From an uncultured Flavobacterium sp. (GTDB lineage Bacteria; Bacteroidota; Bacteroidia; Flavobacteriales; Flavobacteriaceae), in contig NZ_CAMIHH010000011.1 in assembly GCF_946220915.1 (NCBI RefSeq), positions 1 to 51,403 on the forward strand: a DNA stretch of 51,403 nt. Direction: 5' to 3'. This document shows, one piece after another, positions 23,850 through 31,971 of the stretch; within the stretch, counting starts at the first letter, position 1, and each line of letters starts with the position of its first letter. A program made the translations under genes and the position numbers. A model generated the notes under the pieces. The model had not been told where the DNA came from. It made no database searches and saw only the letters and a program-made list of their open reading frames with translations.

Positions 23850-25031
23850 ATGCCGAAACTTATCAACTTAAAGATTTTTTCACATTTTTTCCAATCTTCA
23901 TCTTCCGGGGGAATACTCCTGCTGGCTTGTGTCGCTGTATCGCTGGCCATCGCAAATACAGGCTTAGCGGACGCTTTTCGCAATGTACTGGCCACCGAAA
24001 TCGGGACACAGGCAGGAGGCCTGCACCTCAGGTACCCCCTGCTGCTTTGGATCAATGATGGCCTGATGGCTGTATTTTTCCTTCTTGTCGGCCTTGAGAT
24101 CAAGCGTGAAATTGTCGAAGGCGAACTCTCCTCAGTACGTCAGGCATCTTTGCCGGTTTTGGCAGCGCTCGGTGGCGTGGCAGTACCTGCCCTGCTGTTT
24201 TCATTGTTCAACGCTGGAACCGAAACATCTAATGGATGGGGTATCCCGATGGCTACCGATATTGCGTTTGCATTAGGCATTCTGTCGCTCCTGGGAAGCA
24301 GTATTCCTTCCGGGCTCAAGATATTCCTTGCAGCGCTTGCCATCGTCGATGACCTGTTGGCCATTCTGGTGATCGCCATCTTCTATTCCTCGGAACTTCA
24401 CTTTGCATACCTTGGCTATGCCGGGGCGGCGTTCGCACTGCAGCTACTTTTTAACCGCCTGGGGATAAAGAACATACTTGCGTACATAATCCCCGGTATC
24501 GTAATGTGGTACTTTATCCACCATTCAGGCATCCATGCCACCATTGCCGGAGTCCTTACTGCACTTACCCTGCCTACCAATGAAGAAGCTTATGACTCCC
24601 CGCTGGAGAAACTTGAGCACGCCCTCACCAGACCTGTAAATTTTATCATCATGCCGATATTCGCGATTGCGAACACCAACATAACCTTTACCGGCGGAAT
24701 GGCCGAGGGACTCACTTCAAACCTTGGATTAGGCATATTGGCAGGTTTATTCTTGGGCAAGCCTGCAGGAATAGTACTGATGTCCTGGTTATCGGTGCGG
24801 GCAAAGGTTTCCGAATTGCCGGAGCGGACAGGCTGGCGCCATATACTTGGCCTTGGCCTTTTGGGTGGTATCGGATTTACCATGTCAATATTCATAGCCC
24901 TGCTGTCCTTTGACAGCACCGCACTGCAGACAGAAGCAAAATTTGCGATCCTGGTCTCATCAATCCTCTCGGGCATGGCGGGATACTTTCTCCTGAGATC
25001 GTGCAGGGAACATAAACCGGCTGCAAAATAA
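23850..25031 (+). CDS. nhaA: Na+/H+ antiporter NhaA
   Basis: 393 residues, about 11-12 membrane segments. NhaA exports Na+ for H+ at alkaline pH. It has the family start F-F-Q-S-S-S-S-G-G-I-L-L, L-L-W-I-N-D-G-L-M-A-V-F-F-L-L-V-G-L-E-I-K-R-E, the transport site A-T-D-I-A-F-A-L-G-I...A-I-V-D-D-L-L-A-I with the paired Asp, and G-L-G-L-L-G-G-I-G-F-T-M-S-I-F. It follows otsAB by 35 nt with its own promoter. Together with trehalose genes it suggests salt-stress defence. Confidence 0.95.
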   Translation: MPKLINLKIFSHFFQSSSSGGILLLACVAVSLAIANTGLADAFRNVLATEIGTQAGGLHLRYPLLLWINDGLMAVFFLLVGLEIKREIVEGELSSVRQASLPVLAALGGVAVPALLFSLFNAGTETSNGWGIPMATDIAFALGILSLLGSSIPSGLKIFLAALAIVDDLLAILVIAIFYSSELHFAYLGYAGAAFALQLLFNRLGIKNILAYIIPGIVMWYFIHHSGIHATIAGVLTALTLPTNEEAYDSPLEKLEHALTRPVNFIIMPIFAIANTNITFTGGMAEGLTSNLGLGILAGLFLGKPAGIVLMSWLSVRAKVSELPERTGWRHILGLGLLGGIGFTMSIFIALLSFDSTALQTEAKFAILVSSILSGMAGYFLLRSCREHKPAAK

Positions 25032-25087
25032 TTATAGATAACCCGGGGATAACCTTACATGGACTAGCGTCCAAACCGTTTTTCCTG

Positions 25088-25095
25088 TATCTTTG
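25088..25095 (+). promoter_or_regulatory. Predicted -7 box of the riboswitch-controlled CLC transcript
   Basis: TATCTTTG matches TAnnTTTG. The transcript would begin near 25101, just before the aptamer. No clear TTG -33 is seen. Confidence 0.55.
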
Positions 25096-25100
25096 TAACC

Positions 25101-25160
25101 GATACGGCAATGATGTCTGCCCTGAACCGTTTCCTGACCGGAGCTGATGACGTCTGTTAA
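25101..25160 (+). ncRNA. Probable fluoride riboswitch (crcB motif)
   Basis: The layout of the crcB motif is present: stem GGC (25106-25108) with GCC (25119-25121), loop containing GATGTC (25112-25117), a hairpin CCG/CGG (25127-25141), then the conserved C-T-G-A-T-G block (25144-25149) leading into GACGTC (25149-25154) and TCTG. GATGTC and GACGTC can form the 6-bp pseudoknot with one G-U pair. The order and spacing parallel the Thermotoga petrophila aptamer as I recall it. The downstream gene has CLC-F signatures, which supports it. The expression platform probably lies in 25153-25200, where GTCT and AGAC can pair. Confidence 0.72.
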
Positions 25161-25203
25161 TGGCTAATGCCAAAGACGGGCTATTGTAATCAACTCAAGG
25201 TAT

Positions 25204-26493
25204 ATGAAATATAAAGACATCTTACGCAATAAAAGATATTTTCCCCACGCTGCCTACCTTAGGTATGCCATAATATGGCTGCTGCTTGCCATTCTTATTG
25301 GCGCAGTGGTCGGTTCGGCCTCCGCTTTTTTCCTTATCTCATTAAAGTTTGTTACACAGTGGAGAGAGTCCCACCTATGGATCATCGCCTTTCTCCCTGC
25401 AGGAGGCTTGTCAGTAGGGCTGCTGTACCATTACCTTGGCAGCAGTGTGGTCAAAGGCAATAACCAGCTGCTGGAAGAATTCCAGTCCCCCGAAAAAGTT
25501 ATACCGCTAAGGATGGCCCCGTTGGTACTGACGGGAACTTTAATCACACACCTTTTTGGCGGCTCTGCCGGGCGAGAAGGTACGGCAGTCCAGATAGGAG
25601 GGGCGCTGGCAGACCGCTTCACAATGCTGCTGGGCCTTAAGAAGAGGGACCGGAAAATCATCCTGGTGATGGGCATCAGTGCAGGCTTCGCCTCGGTTTT
25701 CGGCACACCGCTGGCAGGAGCAGTGTTCGCCCTGGAAATAATGGTGCTCGGGCGTATCCGTTATGAAGCAGTATATCCGAGCCTGCTTGTTGCCATAATT
25801 GCCGATTACACCTGCGCTGCGTGGCATGTCGGCCATACCCATTACAGTCTGGGCAACGTGCCTGCTGTTACCGCGGCCGGCCTTTTCTCCAGCCTTTTGG
25901 CGGGTATAGCTTTTGGCATTGTTGCCTTGCTGTTCTCCAGGATCATGCACTTTATTTCACATCAGTTTAGGCAATACATCAGTTACCCCCCGTTTCGTCC
26001 GTTGATTGGAGGGATTTTTGTAGCCCTTGCTGTCTGGCTGTCAGGGACACCGGACTATATCGGCCTTGGGATCCCTGTCATTTCGGAAGCATTTGGCCAA
26101 AGCCTGCCGGCATACGCATTTGCAATCAAATTGCTGCTGACCGCCCTGACACTTGGGTCGGGCTTTAAAGGAGGCGAGGTAACACCGTTGTTTTTCATTG
26201 GTGCCACCCTGGGCAACACACTTTCATCAGTCCTGCCTTTACCTATGGCACTGCTGGCCGGTATGGGCTTCGTAGCGGTCTTCGCCGGCGCTGCCAACAC
26301 GCCTATGGCCTGCATGTTAATGGGGATGGAGCTATTTGGTGCTGAATGTGGGGTTTATATTGCCCTTGCTTGTTTCACAGCCTACCTGTTTTCCGGTCAT
26401 ACCGGAATCTATGGCTCACAGATTATCGGAAGCCCCAAGCACCTGCTTTTTGGCCGTGCCAAGGGTAAGCGTCTCACGGACATCGATCAGTAG
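25204..26493 (+). CDS. CLC-F-type fluoride/proton antiporter
   Basis: 429 residues with CLC topology. Compared with chloride CLCs, the gating segment is G-R-E-G-T (E125) instead of GREGP, the GxFxP filter is G-G-E-V-T-P (E325, V326, T327), and the GSGIP position reads K-G-N-N with Asn. These changes match the CLC-F family, which exports F- for H+; the Asn suggests the N-type clade. The second Glu helix F-A-L-E-I-M is present. A fluoride riboswitch-like leader sits directly upstream, as found for other CLC-F and crcB genes. Automated annotation would say voltage-gated chloride channel. Confidence 0.85.
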   Translation: MKYKDILRNKRYFPHAAYLRYAIIWLLLAILIGAVVGSASAFFLISLKFVTQWRESHLWIIAFLPAGGLSVGLLYHYLGSSVVKGNNQLLEEFQSPEKVIPLRMAPLVLTGTLITHLFGGSAGREGTAVQIGGALADRFTMLLGLKKRDRKIILVMGISAGFASVFGTPLAGAVFALEIMVLGRIRYEAVYPSLLVAIIADYTCAAWHVGHTHYSLGNVPAVTAAGLFSSLLAGIAFGIVALLFSRIMHFISHQFRQYISYPPFRPLIGGIFVALAVWLSGTPDYIGLGIPVISEAFGQSLPAYAFAIKLLLTALTLGSGFKGGEVTPLFFIGATLGNTLSSVLPLPMALLAGMGFVAVFAGAANTPMACMLMGMELFGAECGVYIALACFTAYLFSGHTGIYGSQIIGSPKHLLFGRAKGKRLTDIDQ

Positions 26494-26720
26494 TGATGTC
26501 ATCAGGGGCAGCTGTTAAGTTCGGGTTTTCCAACGACACAGCCCACGCTTGAACCGTTGGCAGGTTACATCTGCACCGGAGTGAACTTCCTCGCGAAATT
26601 ACGCCAAGCACAATCTTGGGTCATTCAAAACCTGCCTTTTGTAAGTTAAAACAGCGTTAAAAAGAACTGTGATTTGACTTCTATCGTATATTTTGCATAC
26701 GCTTTTAAATTTATGCATAT
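26494..26720. other. Intergenic region
   Basis: 227 nt without a gene. CCAACG and CGTTGG can pair around 26530-26562, too far apart for a clear terminator. An AT-rich stretch (26680-26720) probably holds the promoter of the next gene. Confidence 0.3.
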
Positions 26721-27173
26721 ATGAAAAGAAAATTTTTTTATGCTTTTTCCGCAATGTTTTCGCTTGTGGCGTACGCACAGGAAACTGCTATGGATCCCGT
26801 GTACACTCCAACGGAAAAGGTGACGGATTCGAAGATATTAAAATTACGGGCGGAGATTGATGAGGACATGCTGGAGCTGCAGGAACTGGAGGCTGCCCTG
26901 CCTGAACTGGAAAAAAAGGCGGATGAGATGGTCGATAATGCCAAATCCTCGGCAGATGACAACAGGACAGCTGCCCGCAGGCTGCAGAGTGACGTTGCCG
27001 ATAGTTCCAAGGCCAGGAAAGCACGCAGGTCGGCGAAGCAGGCTGAGAAAGATTCAGACAGGGCAGACAGGGCACAGTCTGATCTGAAAGACACTAAGAA
27101 AAAGGTTGCCAAGCTGAAGAAACGCATTGCGAAGAATGAGGAGAAAATCCTGAAGATGCAGAAGGCGGAGTAA
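26721..27173 (+). CDS. Exported coiled-coil protein of unknown function
   Basis: 150 residues. Signal peptide 1-19 (ends V-A-Y-A-Q). From residue 38 onward the protein is one charged heptad-like helix rich in Glu, Asp, Lys, Arg and Ala (L-E-A-A-L-P-E-L-E-K-K, S-K-A-R-K-A-R-R-S-A-K-Q-A-E-K, D-T-K-K-K-V-A-K-L-K-K-R-I), a long coiled coil predicted in the periplasm. I cannot name the family. A strong terminator palindrome follows. Confidence 0.78.
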   Translation: MKRKFFYAFSAMFSLVAYAQETAMDPVYTPTEKVTDSKILKLRAEIDEDMLELQELEAALPELEKKADEMVDNAKSSADDNRTAARRLQSDVADSSKARKARRSAKQAEKDSDRADRAQSDLKDTKKKVAKLKKRIAKNEEKILKMQKAE

Positions 27174-27196
27174 TTACTATTTTAGCATAAGTACAG

Positions 27197-27218
27197 AAGA
27201 CAGCCTGCAGGCTGTCTT
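27197..27218. terminator. Perfect palindromic terminator, possibly bidirectional
   Basis: AAGACAGCCTG followed by its exact complement CAGGCTGTCTT, then TTCTGTTTT on the plus strand. It lies between convergent genes (coiled-coil gene and acr3) and may serve both. Confidence 0.7.
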
Positions 27219-27245
27219 TCTGTTTTACAGGCCACTAAAGGAAGG

Positions 27246-28322
27246 TTAAAGTTGCTGCGCGCCCGGATAGTACCTTTGCCTGAACCAGAACGCAAGGTTA
27301 ACCAGCGCAATTAGCGCCGGTACTTCTACGAGAGGGCCTATAACGCCTGCAAATGCCTGCCCACTGTTGATACCAAACACGCCTATGGCAACCGCAATGG
27401 CAAGTTCGAAATTATTGCCTGTCGCTGTAAATGCTATTGATGCGCTTTTAGAATAATCGGCGCCAAAAAACTTGCCGGTAAAAAAGCTAATAACAAACAT
27501 TACCGTGAAGTAAGTCACTAAAGGGATCGCTATTCGTATAACATCCATCGGTATCTCAACAATCAGTTCGCCCTTAAGGCTAAACATTATTACGATGGTA
27601 AATAGCAGCGCAAGTAGGGTAATTGGCGAAATAAAAGGTAGATACTTATCCTGAAACCATTCCTGTCCCTTTAGCTTAATCAGTAAAAACCTGCTTAAAA
27701 AGCCAAGGGCAAAAGGTATCCCAAGATATATGCCTACACTTTCAGCAATCTGCCCAATGCTGATGTCAACCGAAAAGCCATCATATCCAAAGACAGGGGG
27801 CAACACCGTTATAAATATATAGGCATATACACTGTAAAGCAAGACCTGAAAAATGCTGTTCAGCGCAATTAGTCCGGCAGCGTATTCCCTGTTGCCGTCG
27901 GCAAGGTCATTCCAAACGACAACCATGGCTATACACCGTGCCAGGCCGATAAGGATAACCCCGATCATATACTCGGGATAACCGTTGAGGAATAGCAGCG
28001 CAAGGGCAAACATCAGGACCGGGCCTATCACCCAATTCAGGAGCAAAGATGCTCCCAATACCTTCATGTTTGAAAAGACTTCACCCATTTTGCTGTAGTT
28101 AACCTTAGCCAAGGGAGGGTACATCATAAGGATGAGCCCGACCGCCAGGGGGATGTTCGTAGTTCCACTTGAAAACGAATTAATAAACCCGCTGCTTGAA
28201 GGTGCAAAGTAACCAATTGCCACACCTGCCGCCATGGCAAGAAATATCCATAAGGTCAGATACCGGTCTAAAAAGTTAAGCCGCTTTCGGTTCGCCGCGG
28301 GAGCGCAATTATTTGCCGACAT
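27246..28322 (-). CDS. acr3: Arsenite efflux transporter ACR3
   Basis: 358 residues, ten membrane segments. ACR3 pumps arsenite out using the proton gradient. The N-terminal R-L-N-F-L-D-R-Y-L-T-L-W-I-F block, I-G-L-A-R-C-I-A-M-V-V-V-W-N with the essential Cys, and A-S-I-A-F-T-A-T-G-N-N-F-E-L-A-I-A-V-A are all family hallmarks. The start overlaps the arsC stop by 14 nt. Last gene of the ars operon. Confidence 0.95.
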   Translation of the reverse strand: MSANNCAPAANRKRLNFLDRYLTLWIFLAMAAGVAIGYFAPSSSGFINSFSSGTTNIPLAVGLILMMYPPLAKVNYSKMGEVFSNMKVLGASLLLNWVIGPVLMFALALLFLNGYPEYMIGVILIGLARCIAMVVVWNDLADGNREYAAGLIALNSIFQVLLYSVYAYIFITVLPPVFGYDGFSVDISIGQIAESVGIYLGIPFALGFLSRFLLIKLKGQEWFQDKYLPFISPITLLALLFTIVIMFSLKGELIVEIPMDVIRIAIPLVTYFTVMFVISFFTGKFFGADYSKSASIAFTATGNNFELAIAVAIGVFGINSGQAFAGVIGPLVEVPALIALVNLAFWFRQRYYPGAQQL

Positions 28323-28950
28323 AGTACTTCCTTATTTGTGAGAATACATAAAACATTTCGGTGGCAATCTGCAGGCTGCGCTCATTGTATCTTTCAGCCT
28401 GCTGAGGTGAGCCATCGAAAGCTTTGGGATCTTCATAGGTAATTGCTATCCTTTTTTCCGCGCCTGCAATAAACGGGCAGCCTCCGTCAGCCTGCGAGCA
28501 GGTCATGATTGCTGCGAATCCTTCTTCAGGATTGAAGTCATCGTAATACGCTTTGGAAAACGCAATTACCGGGTGCTCATTTTCAGCGTATTTTACGGCA
28601 TAGACGGGGTTGCTCCCGTGGGCCAAGGTCTGAATCTTAAATCCAGACAGTTTCAGCGTCTCGCCGACAACAGGGAACATTGCAGTAGCTTCCGTCCCAC
28701 CGGAGTAACAATATACCTGTGGTATCCCGTAGTATTCGGCAGCTGCCTGTGCCCAAATCTGGGCAAGGTGGCTTCGCCTTGAATTATGGGTACAAATCAG
28801 GTTTAACCTGATTTCTTCCTGCGCTGAAGTTTTTGACTGTATGAAAGCAATCAGGGGCTGGAGCAGTTCCTTGCGCTCCTGCGGTATAGCAGTAAATTCA
28901 AAACTGTTTACAACCGCTTCAATTTCCGGATATAATTTTGTATGTGACAT
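28309..28950 (-). CDS. arsC: Arsenate reductase of the LMW protein-tyrosine-phosphatase type
   Basis: 213 residues. The P-loop C-T-H-N-S-R-R-S (C53 to R59) is the CX5R(S) active site; the extra Cys in M-T-C-S-Q-A-D-G-G-C-P allow the disulfide relay of thioredoxin-coupled arsenate reductases. The N-terminal ~45 residues are a helical extension usual in Bacteroidetes homologues. It reduces arsenate to arsenite for export by ACR3, encoded by the overlapping next gene. Confidence 0.9.
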   Translation of the reverse strand: MSHTKLYPEIEAVVNSFEFTAIPQERKELLQPLIAFIQSKTSAQEEIRLNLICTHNSRRSHLAQIWAQAAAEYYGIPQVYCYSGGTEATAMFPVVGETLKLSGFKIQTLAHGSNPVYAVKYAENEHPVIAFSKAYYDDFNPEEGFAAIMTCSQADGGCPFIAGAEKRIAITYEDPKAFDGSPQQAERYNERSLQIATEMFYVFSQIRKYYVGK

Positions 28951-28960
28951 TGGATTAGGG

Positions 28961-29434
28961 TTAGCAGCAGCCTCCGCCGGGAGTACAGCTATTGGTAATA
29001 TTTGGAGTTAATTCAGAAAGTCTGGTGTGTTTCTTGGCCGGTACCCCGCATTGGTCAGACGCCAGGCAGGCGGTTTGCCTGTTGAGGAGCAGGAAGCCAT
29101 TTCCATCAATGCCCAGGTCATATTTTCCGATTGTTTTGTCCTGGTATTCCACTTCAATTTCGTAATCGGCGATACCAAGCGCTTTTTCAGACAGGGCTAT
29201 AATTTTCAGTAGTTTTTCCGGCTTAAGCCTGTGGTCTTCATCGCCCGAATCCTCCCACAGCTGGAAGTTTACTACGGTCTCTTTCCGTATAATGCCGCCG
29301 CAGTCTATAAAGTCTTTTGTTATCAGGCCCACTTCAGTTACATGGAAGTTCTCAGGCACAAAAGATCCGTCTGGAAGCTGGAAGGATAATGTCTCTATTC
29401 CCGCTAAATAGGTTTTTATTTCAGATAGTTTCAT
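28961..29434 (-). CDS. DUF6428 family protein with Cys-rich tail
   Basis: 157 residues from ATG 29434 (M-K-L-S-E-I-K-T-Y-L); the longer frame to 29509 runs into arsR. The body matches DUF6428, which I recall from Bacteroidetes ars operons, and it ends S-C-T-P-G-G-G-C-C, with further Cys at T-A-C and Q-C. The clustered Cys at the tail could bind As(III), for example to hand it to ACR3 or ArsR; this is inference. It sits 17 nt after arsR and 10 nt before arsC. Confidence 0.82.
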   Translation of the reverse strand: MKLSEIKTYLAGIETLSFQLPDGSFVPENFHVTEVGLITKDFIDCGGIIRKETVVNFQLWEDSGDEDHRLKPEKLLKIIALSEKALGIADYEIEVEYQDKTIGKYDLGIDGNGFLLLNRQTACLASDQCGVPAKKHTRLSELTPNITNSCTPGGGCC

Positions 29435-29451
29435 ATATAATAAAGTTAAGT

Positions 29452-29784
29452 TTAACAGCAATCCTTTTTTTTCTTTTCGGCATACGCTGCGATATGCTGG
29501 AAAAAACATTTAATTTTTTCGAACCCTGCCTCATTAATGCAATAGCAGATGGCAGTCCCCTCAATATTCCCTTTAATAAGACCTGCATTTTTAAGTTCCT
29601 TCAGGTGCTGCGAAACGGTCGGCTGCGCAAGAGGCATCTCATTGACAATATCCCCACAGATGCAGGTATCAACCTTCATCAGGTATTCCAGGATCGCTAT
29701 TCGTGCCGGATGCCCGAGGGCTTTTGCCAGGATTGCGATTTCATTTTGGCTATCAGTAAAGTGATCGGTTTTAGTGGCTCCCAT
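29452..29784 (-). CDS. arsR: Arsenic-type ArsR repressor
   Basis: 110 residues from ATG 29784 (M-G-A-T-K-T-D); the longer frame starts inside the operator. Winged-helix ArsR: L-A-K-A-L-G-H-P-A-R-I-A-I-L-E-Y, the T-C-I-C-G-D motif that carries a Cys pair before the recognition helix (Q-P-T-V-S-Q-H-L-K-E-L), and a C-terminal K-D-C-C. The Cys pair plus neighbour genes support arsenite or antimonite sensing. First gene of arsR-DUF6428-arsC-acr3, transcribed away from the methyltransferase. Confidence 0.9.
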   Translation of the reverse strand: MGATKTDHFTDSQNEIAILAKALGHPARIAILEYLMKVDTCICGDIVNEMPLAQPTVSQHLKELKNAGLIKGNIEGTAICYCINEAGFEKIKCFFQHIAAYAEKKKKDCC

Positions 29785-29796
29785 TATATTATTTTT

Positions 29797-29816
29797 ATAT
29801 TGCAATATTACGATAT
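29797..29816. promoter_or_regulatory. Candidate ArsR operator
   Basis: A perfect 12-nt palindrome ATATTGCAATAT (29797-29808) overlaps a second ATAT-N4-ATAT dyad (29805-29816). It sits 13 nt before the arsR ATG and next to the plus-strand -7 box TATTTTTG (29823-29830), so it could control both directions. Confidence 0.55.
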
Positions 29817-29863
29817 ATTTTTTATTTTTGCTCTGATCTATTAAAATATTTATAAATTTGAAT

Positions 29864-30484
29864 ATGAAGACAAAAGAAGTTCACTGGCAGGAGGTTTATA
29901 ATTCCAGGGAGAGTAATGAAGTAAGCTGGTACCAGAGTGTACCTGATGCTTCATTGCGGTTTATAGAAAAAAACGTTCCTAAAAACGCCGCAATAATTGA
30001 TGTGGGGGCAGGAGATAGTAACCTGGTGGATTTTCTGGTGCAGGCAGGGTTCACCGATATAACGTTATTGGACATTTCGCAGGCTGCTTTAAATAAGGTC
30101 AGGCATCGTCTGGCCGGAAAAGATTCCGGCGTAACTTATATAACCTCGGACATCCTTAATTTCAGATCAGAAAGGCAATATGCTTTCTGGCATGACCGTG
30201 CTGCTTTCCACTTCCTTACAAATGGCAATGAAATAAAACGTTATACGGAAATTATGGCAGCAACACTGCAAACCGATGGACACGCCCTTATCGGCACATT
30301 CTCGGAAATCGGCCCCGAAAAATGCAGTGGTATTGCAGTATGCCGTTATTCTGAGGATCAACTGGAGCTTGCGTTTAAGGAAAATTTCGATAAAGAGACC
30401 TGCTTTGTCCATGATCACCAAACTCCTTTTGATACGGTGCAGAACTTCATATTTTGCAGTTTTAAAAAATCAAGAACATTATAA
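29864..30484 (+). CDS. SAM-dependent methyltransferase
   Basis: 206 residues from ATG 29864; a TTG two codons earlier is ignored. Class I Rossmann methyltransferase: motif I I-I-D-V-G-A-G-D-S-N-L-V, motif II around T-L-L-D-I-S, and motif IV W-H-D-R-A-A-F-H-F-L-T. N-terminal W-x-x-x-Y...E-V-S-W-Y-Q resembles small metalloid/thiol-type methyltransferases. Being divergent from arsR suggests an arsenic or thiol substrate, but the three-Cys ArsM pattern is not present, so this is not asserted. Its stop overlaps the AraC start by one base. Confidence 0.82.
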   Translation: MKTKEVHWQEVYNSRESNEVSWYQSVPDASLRFIEKNVPKNAAIIDVGAGDSNLVDFLVQAGFTDITLLDISQAALNKVRHRLAGKDSGVTYITSDILNFRSERQYAFWHDRAAFHFLTNGNEIKRYTEIMAATLQTDGHALIGTFSEIGPEKCSGIAVCRYSEDQLELAFKENFDKETCFVHDHQTPFDTVQNFIFCSFKKSRTL

Positions 30485-31308
30485 TGGCATCCGAGTTATT
30501 GGTCAAGGATAAGTCCGATAGTATATCGGGGATCAAAATATCTCCCTTCCGCAAGCACATACGCCGCACCGAGCCTCATAAGCACAACAGCTATCTCGAG
30601 ATTATTTACCTTTCAGGGGGCAGCGGTAAGCATGACACCGACTCTGTAGGTTTTACCATACGCCCGCCGATGGTCCTGACCGTTAGGCAGGATCAGATAC
30701 ACCATTGGGATATGGATTCTGAACCGGAAGGCTATGTGCTTATACTAAAACGTGAGTTTTTGGACCAGACAATTGACAGGGAGTTAAAACTATTAGTGAA
30801 CAGGCTTTCGTCTAAACCGGTGCATTACCTCACCGCCCAAAACGATATTGATCTGGTGCTGGAACTGCTATGCAAAGAATATCAGGGAGGGCTCGCATTG
30901 GCTGGCAGTAGTATTGAGGGGCTTCTGAAGTCTTTCCTGTCAAAGGTATTTTCCTCTTTGGAAGCTGATAACATTCGCGGCACTACCTTAAAGGCCGATA
31001 TGTATCAGGCATTTGTCGAGTTTCTGACCCTTGAAGGCATACAAAAGCGCACGGTTTCATACTATGCGGAAAAGCTCAACACCACACCACAAAATCTCAA
31101 TGCTGCATGCCAGCGTGCTGCAGGCAAGCCAGCTTTGGATATCCTGCATGATTTTGTATTAAATGAAGCAAAGAGGCTTTTGCTTTACACTGACAAAAAA
31201 AGCTCGGAAATTGCGTACCTTCTCAATTTTAATGACCCATCCCACTTTGTCAAGTTCTTTAAGAGAAATCTTGGTAAGACACCGAAGGATTTCAGGGCTG
31301 GTGCCTGA
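30484..31308 (+). CDS. AraC-family transcriptional regulator
   Basis: 274 residues. N-terminal cupin-like sensor (E-P-H-K-H-N-S-Y-L-E-I-I-Y-L-S-G-G, then D-Q-I-H-H-W-D), C-terminal double HTH: Y-Y-A-E-K-L-N-T-T-P-Q-N-L-N and S-S-E-I-A-Y-L-L-N-F-N-D-P-S-H-F-V-K-F-F-K-R-N-L-G-K-T-P-K-D-F-R. Translationally linked to the methyltransferase (TAATG). May regulate that gene or the downstream PAP2/DoxX/ChrA unit; the effector is unknown. Confidence 0.92.
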   Translation: MASELLVKDKSDSISGIKISPFRKHIRRTEPHKHNSYLEIIYLSGGSGKHDTDSVGFTIRPPMVLTVRQDQIHHWDMDSEPEGYVLILKREFLDQTIDRELKLLVNRLSSKPVHYLTAQNDIDLVLELLCKEYQGGLALAGSSIEGLLKSFLSKVFSSLEADNIRGTTLKADMYQAFVEFLTLEGIQKRTVSYYAEKLNTTPQNLNAACQRAAGKPALDILHDFVLNEAKRLLLYTDKKSSEIAYLLNFNDPSHFVKFFKRNLGKTPKDFRAGA

Positions 31309-31460
31309 TACCACTCTTTTTTCATTTATACCATCACTGTCTTAAAGTCCTGACGCATATTTGTATTGTTGTTAACCTGTTCGGTGGTACGAGTACAAAC
31401 AGGAGATAGTTAATTCAAAGATTGGCTTCAGCCCAAAATTTAATTCTTAAGGATGGTTTC

Positions 31461-31970
31461 ATGATAGTATCAGCAATTTTAAAAACAAAAAAATCATATG
31501 TATTGCTTGCAGCCGTGCTCCCTTTTCTTTGGGGCTGCAACAGCCGGGAAGAGCCTAGTGGCCCCGGGGGTTGGCTCAAAGGCGGTACTGATGAAAAATT
31601 CAATACGGTTGCGGGGCAGTTAAGAGGCTTTGATGCCACTATGGTTGAGGTGGGTTACCGCTATCAGGAGCTTTACTGGGCAGGCCGTGATGGCAACTGG
31701 GATTATGCACAGTACCAGACAGAAAAAATAAGCACCACATTAAAAAATGGCTTTGAGAGAAGGCCCAAACGTAAAGCCTCGGGGGAGCATTTCATGGATT
31801 TCGTATTGCCGGAAATGGAAAAGGCGATAAAGGCCAGGGACAGTGTCCTTTTTCAGGAAAAATTTGAAATGATGACCATCAACTGCAATGCCTGCCATGC
31901 GACGGAAAAAGTCTCTTATTTTACGGTTAAGCAGCCACTGGAGCGGCAATCACCAATAAGGTTCCGATAA
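31461..31970 (+). CDS. Lipoprotein with a single CxxCH haem motif
   Basis: 169 residues from ATG 31461, chosen because a lipoprotein signal (K-T-K-K-S-Y-V-L-L-A-A-V...L-W-G-C) follows; the longer frame adds 13 residues without a signal. One haem c motif, C-N-A-C-H, lies near residue 143, with few residues after it, in a mainly helical chain. It is probably a periplasmic monohaem protein or a degenerate cytochrome. The stop and the PAP2 start are adjacent, so it is in the same unit as the DoxX and chromate transporter genes. Confidence 0.8.
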   Translation: MIVSAILKTKKSYVLLAAVLPFLWGCNSREEPSGPGGWLKGGTDEKFNTVAGQLRGFDATMVEVGYRYQELYWAGRDGNWDYAQYQTEKISTTLKNGFERRPKRKASGEHFMDFVLPEMEKAIKARDSVLFQEKFEMMTINCNACHATEKVSYFTVKQPLERQSPIRFR

Positions 31971-31971
31971 C

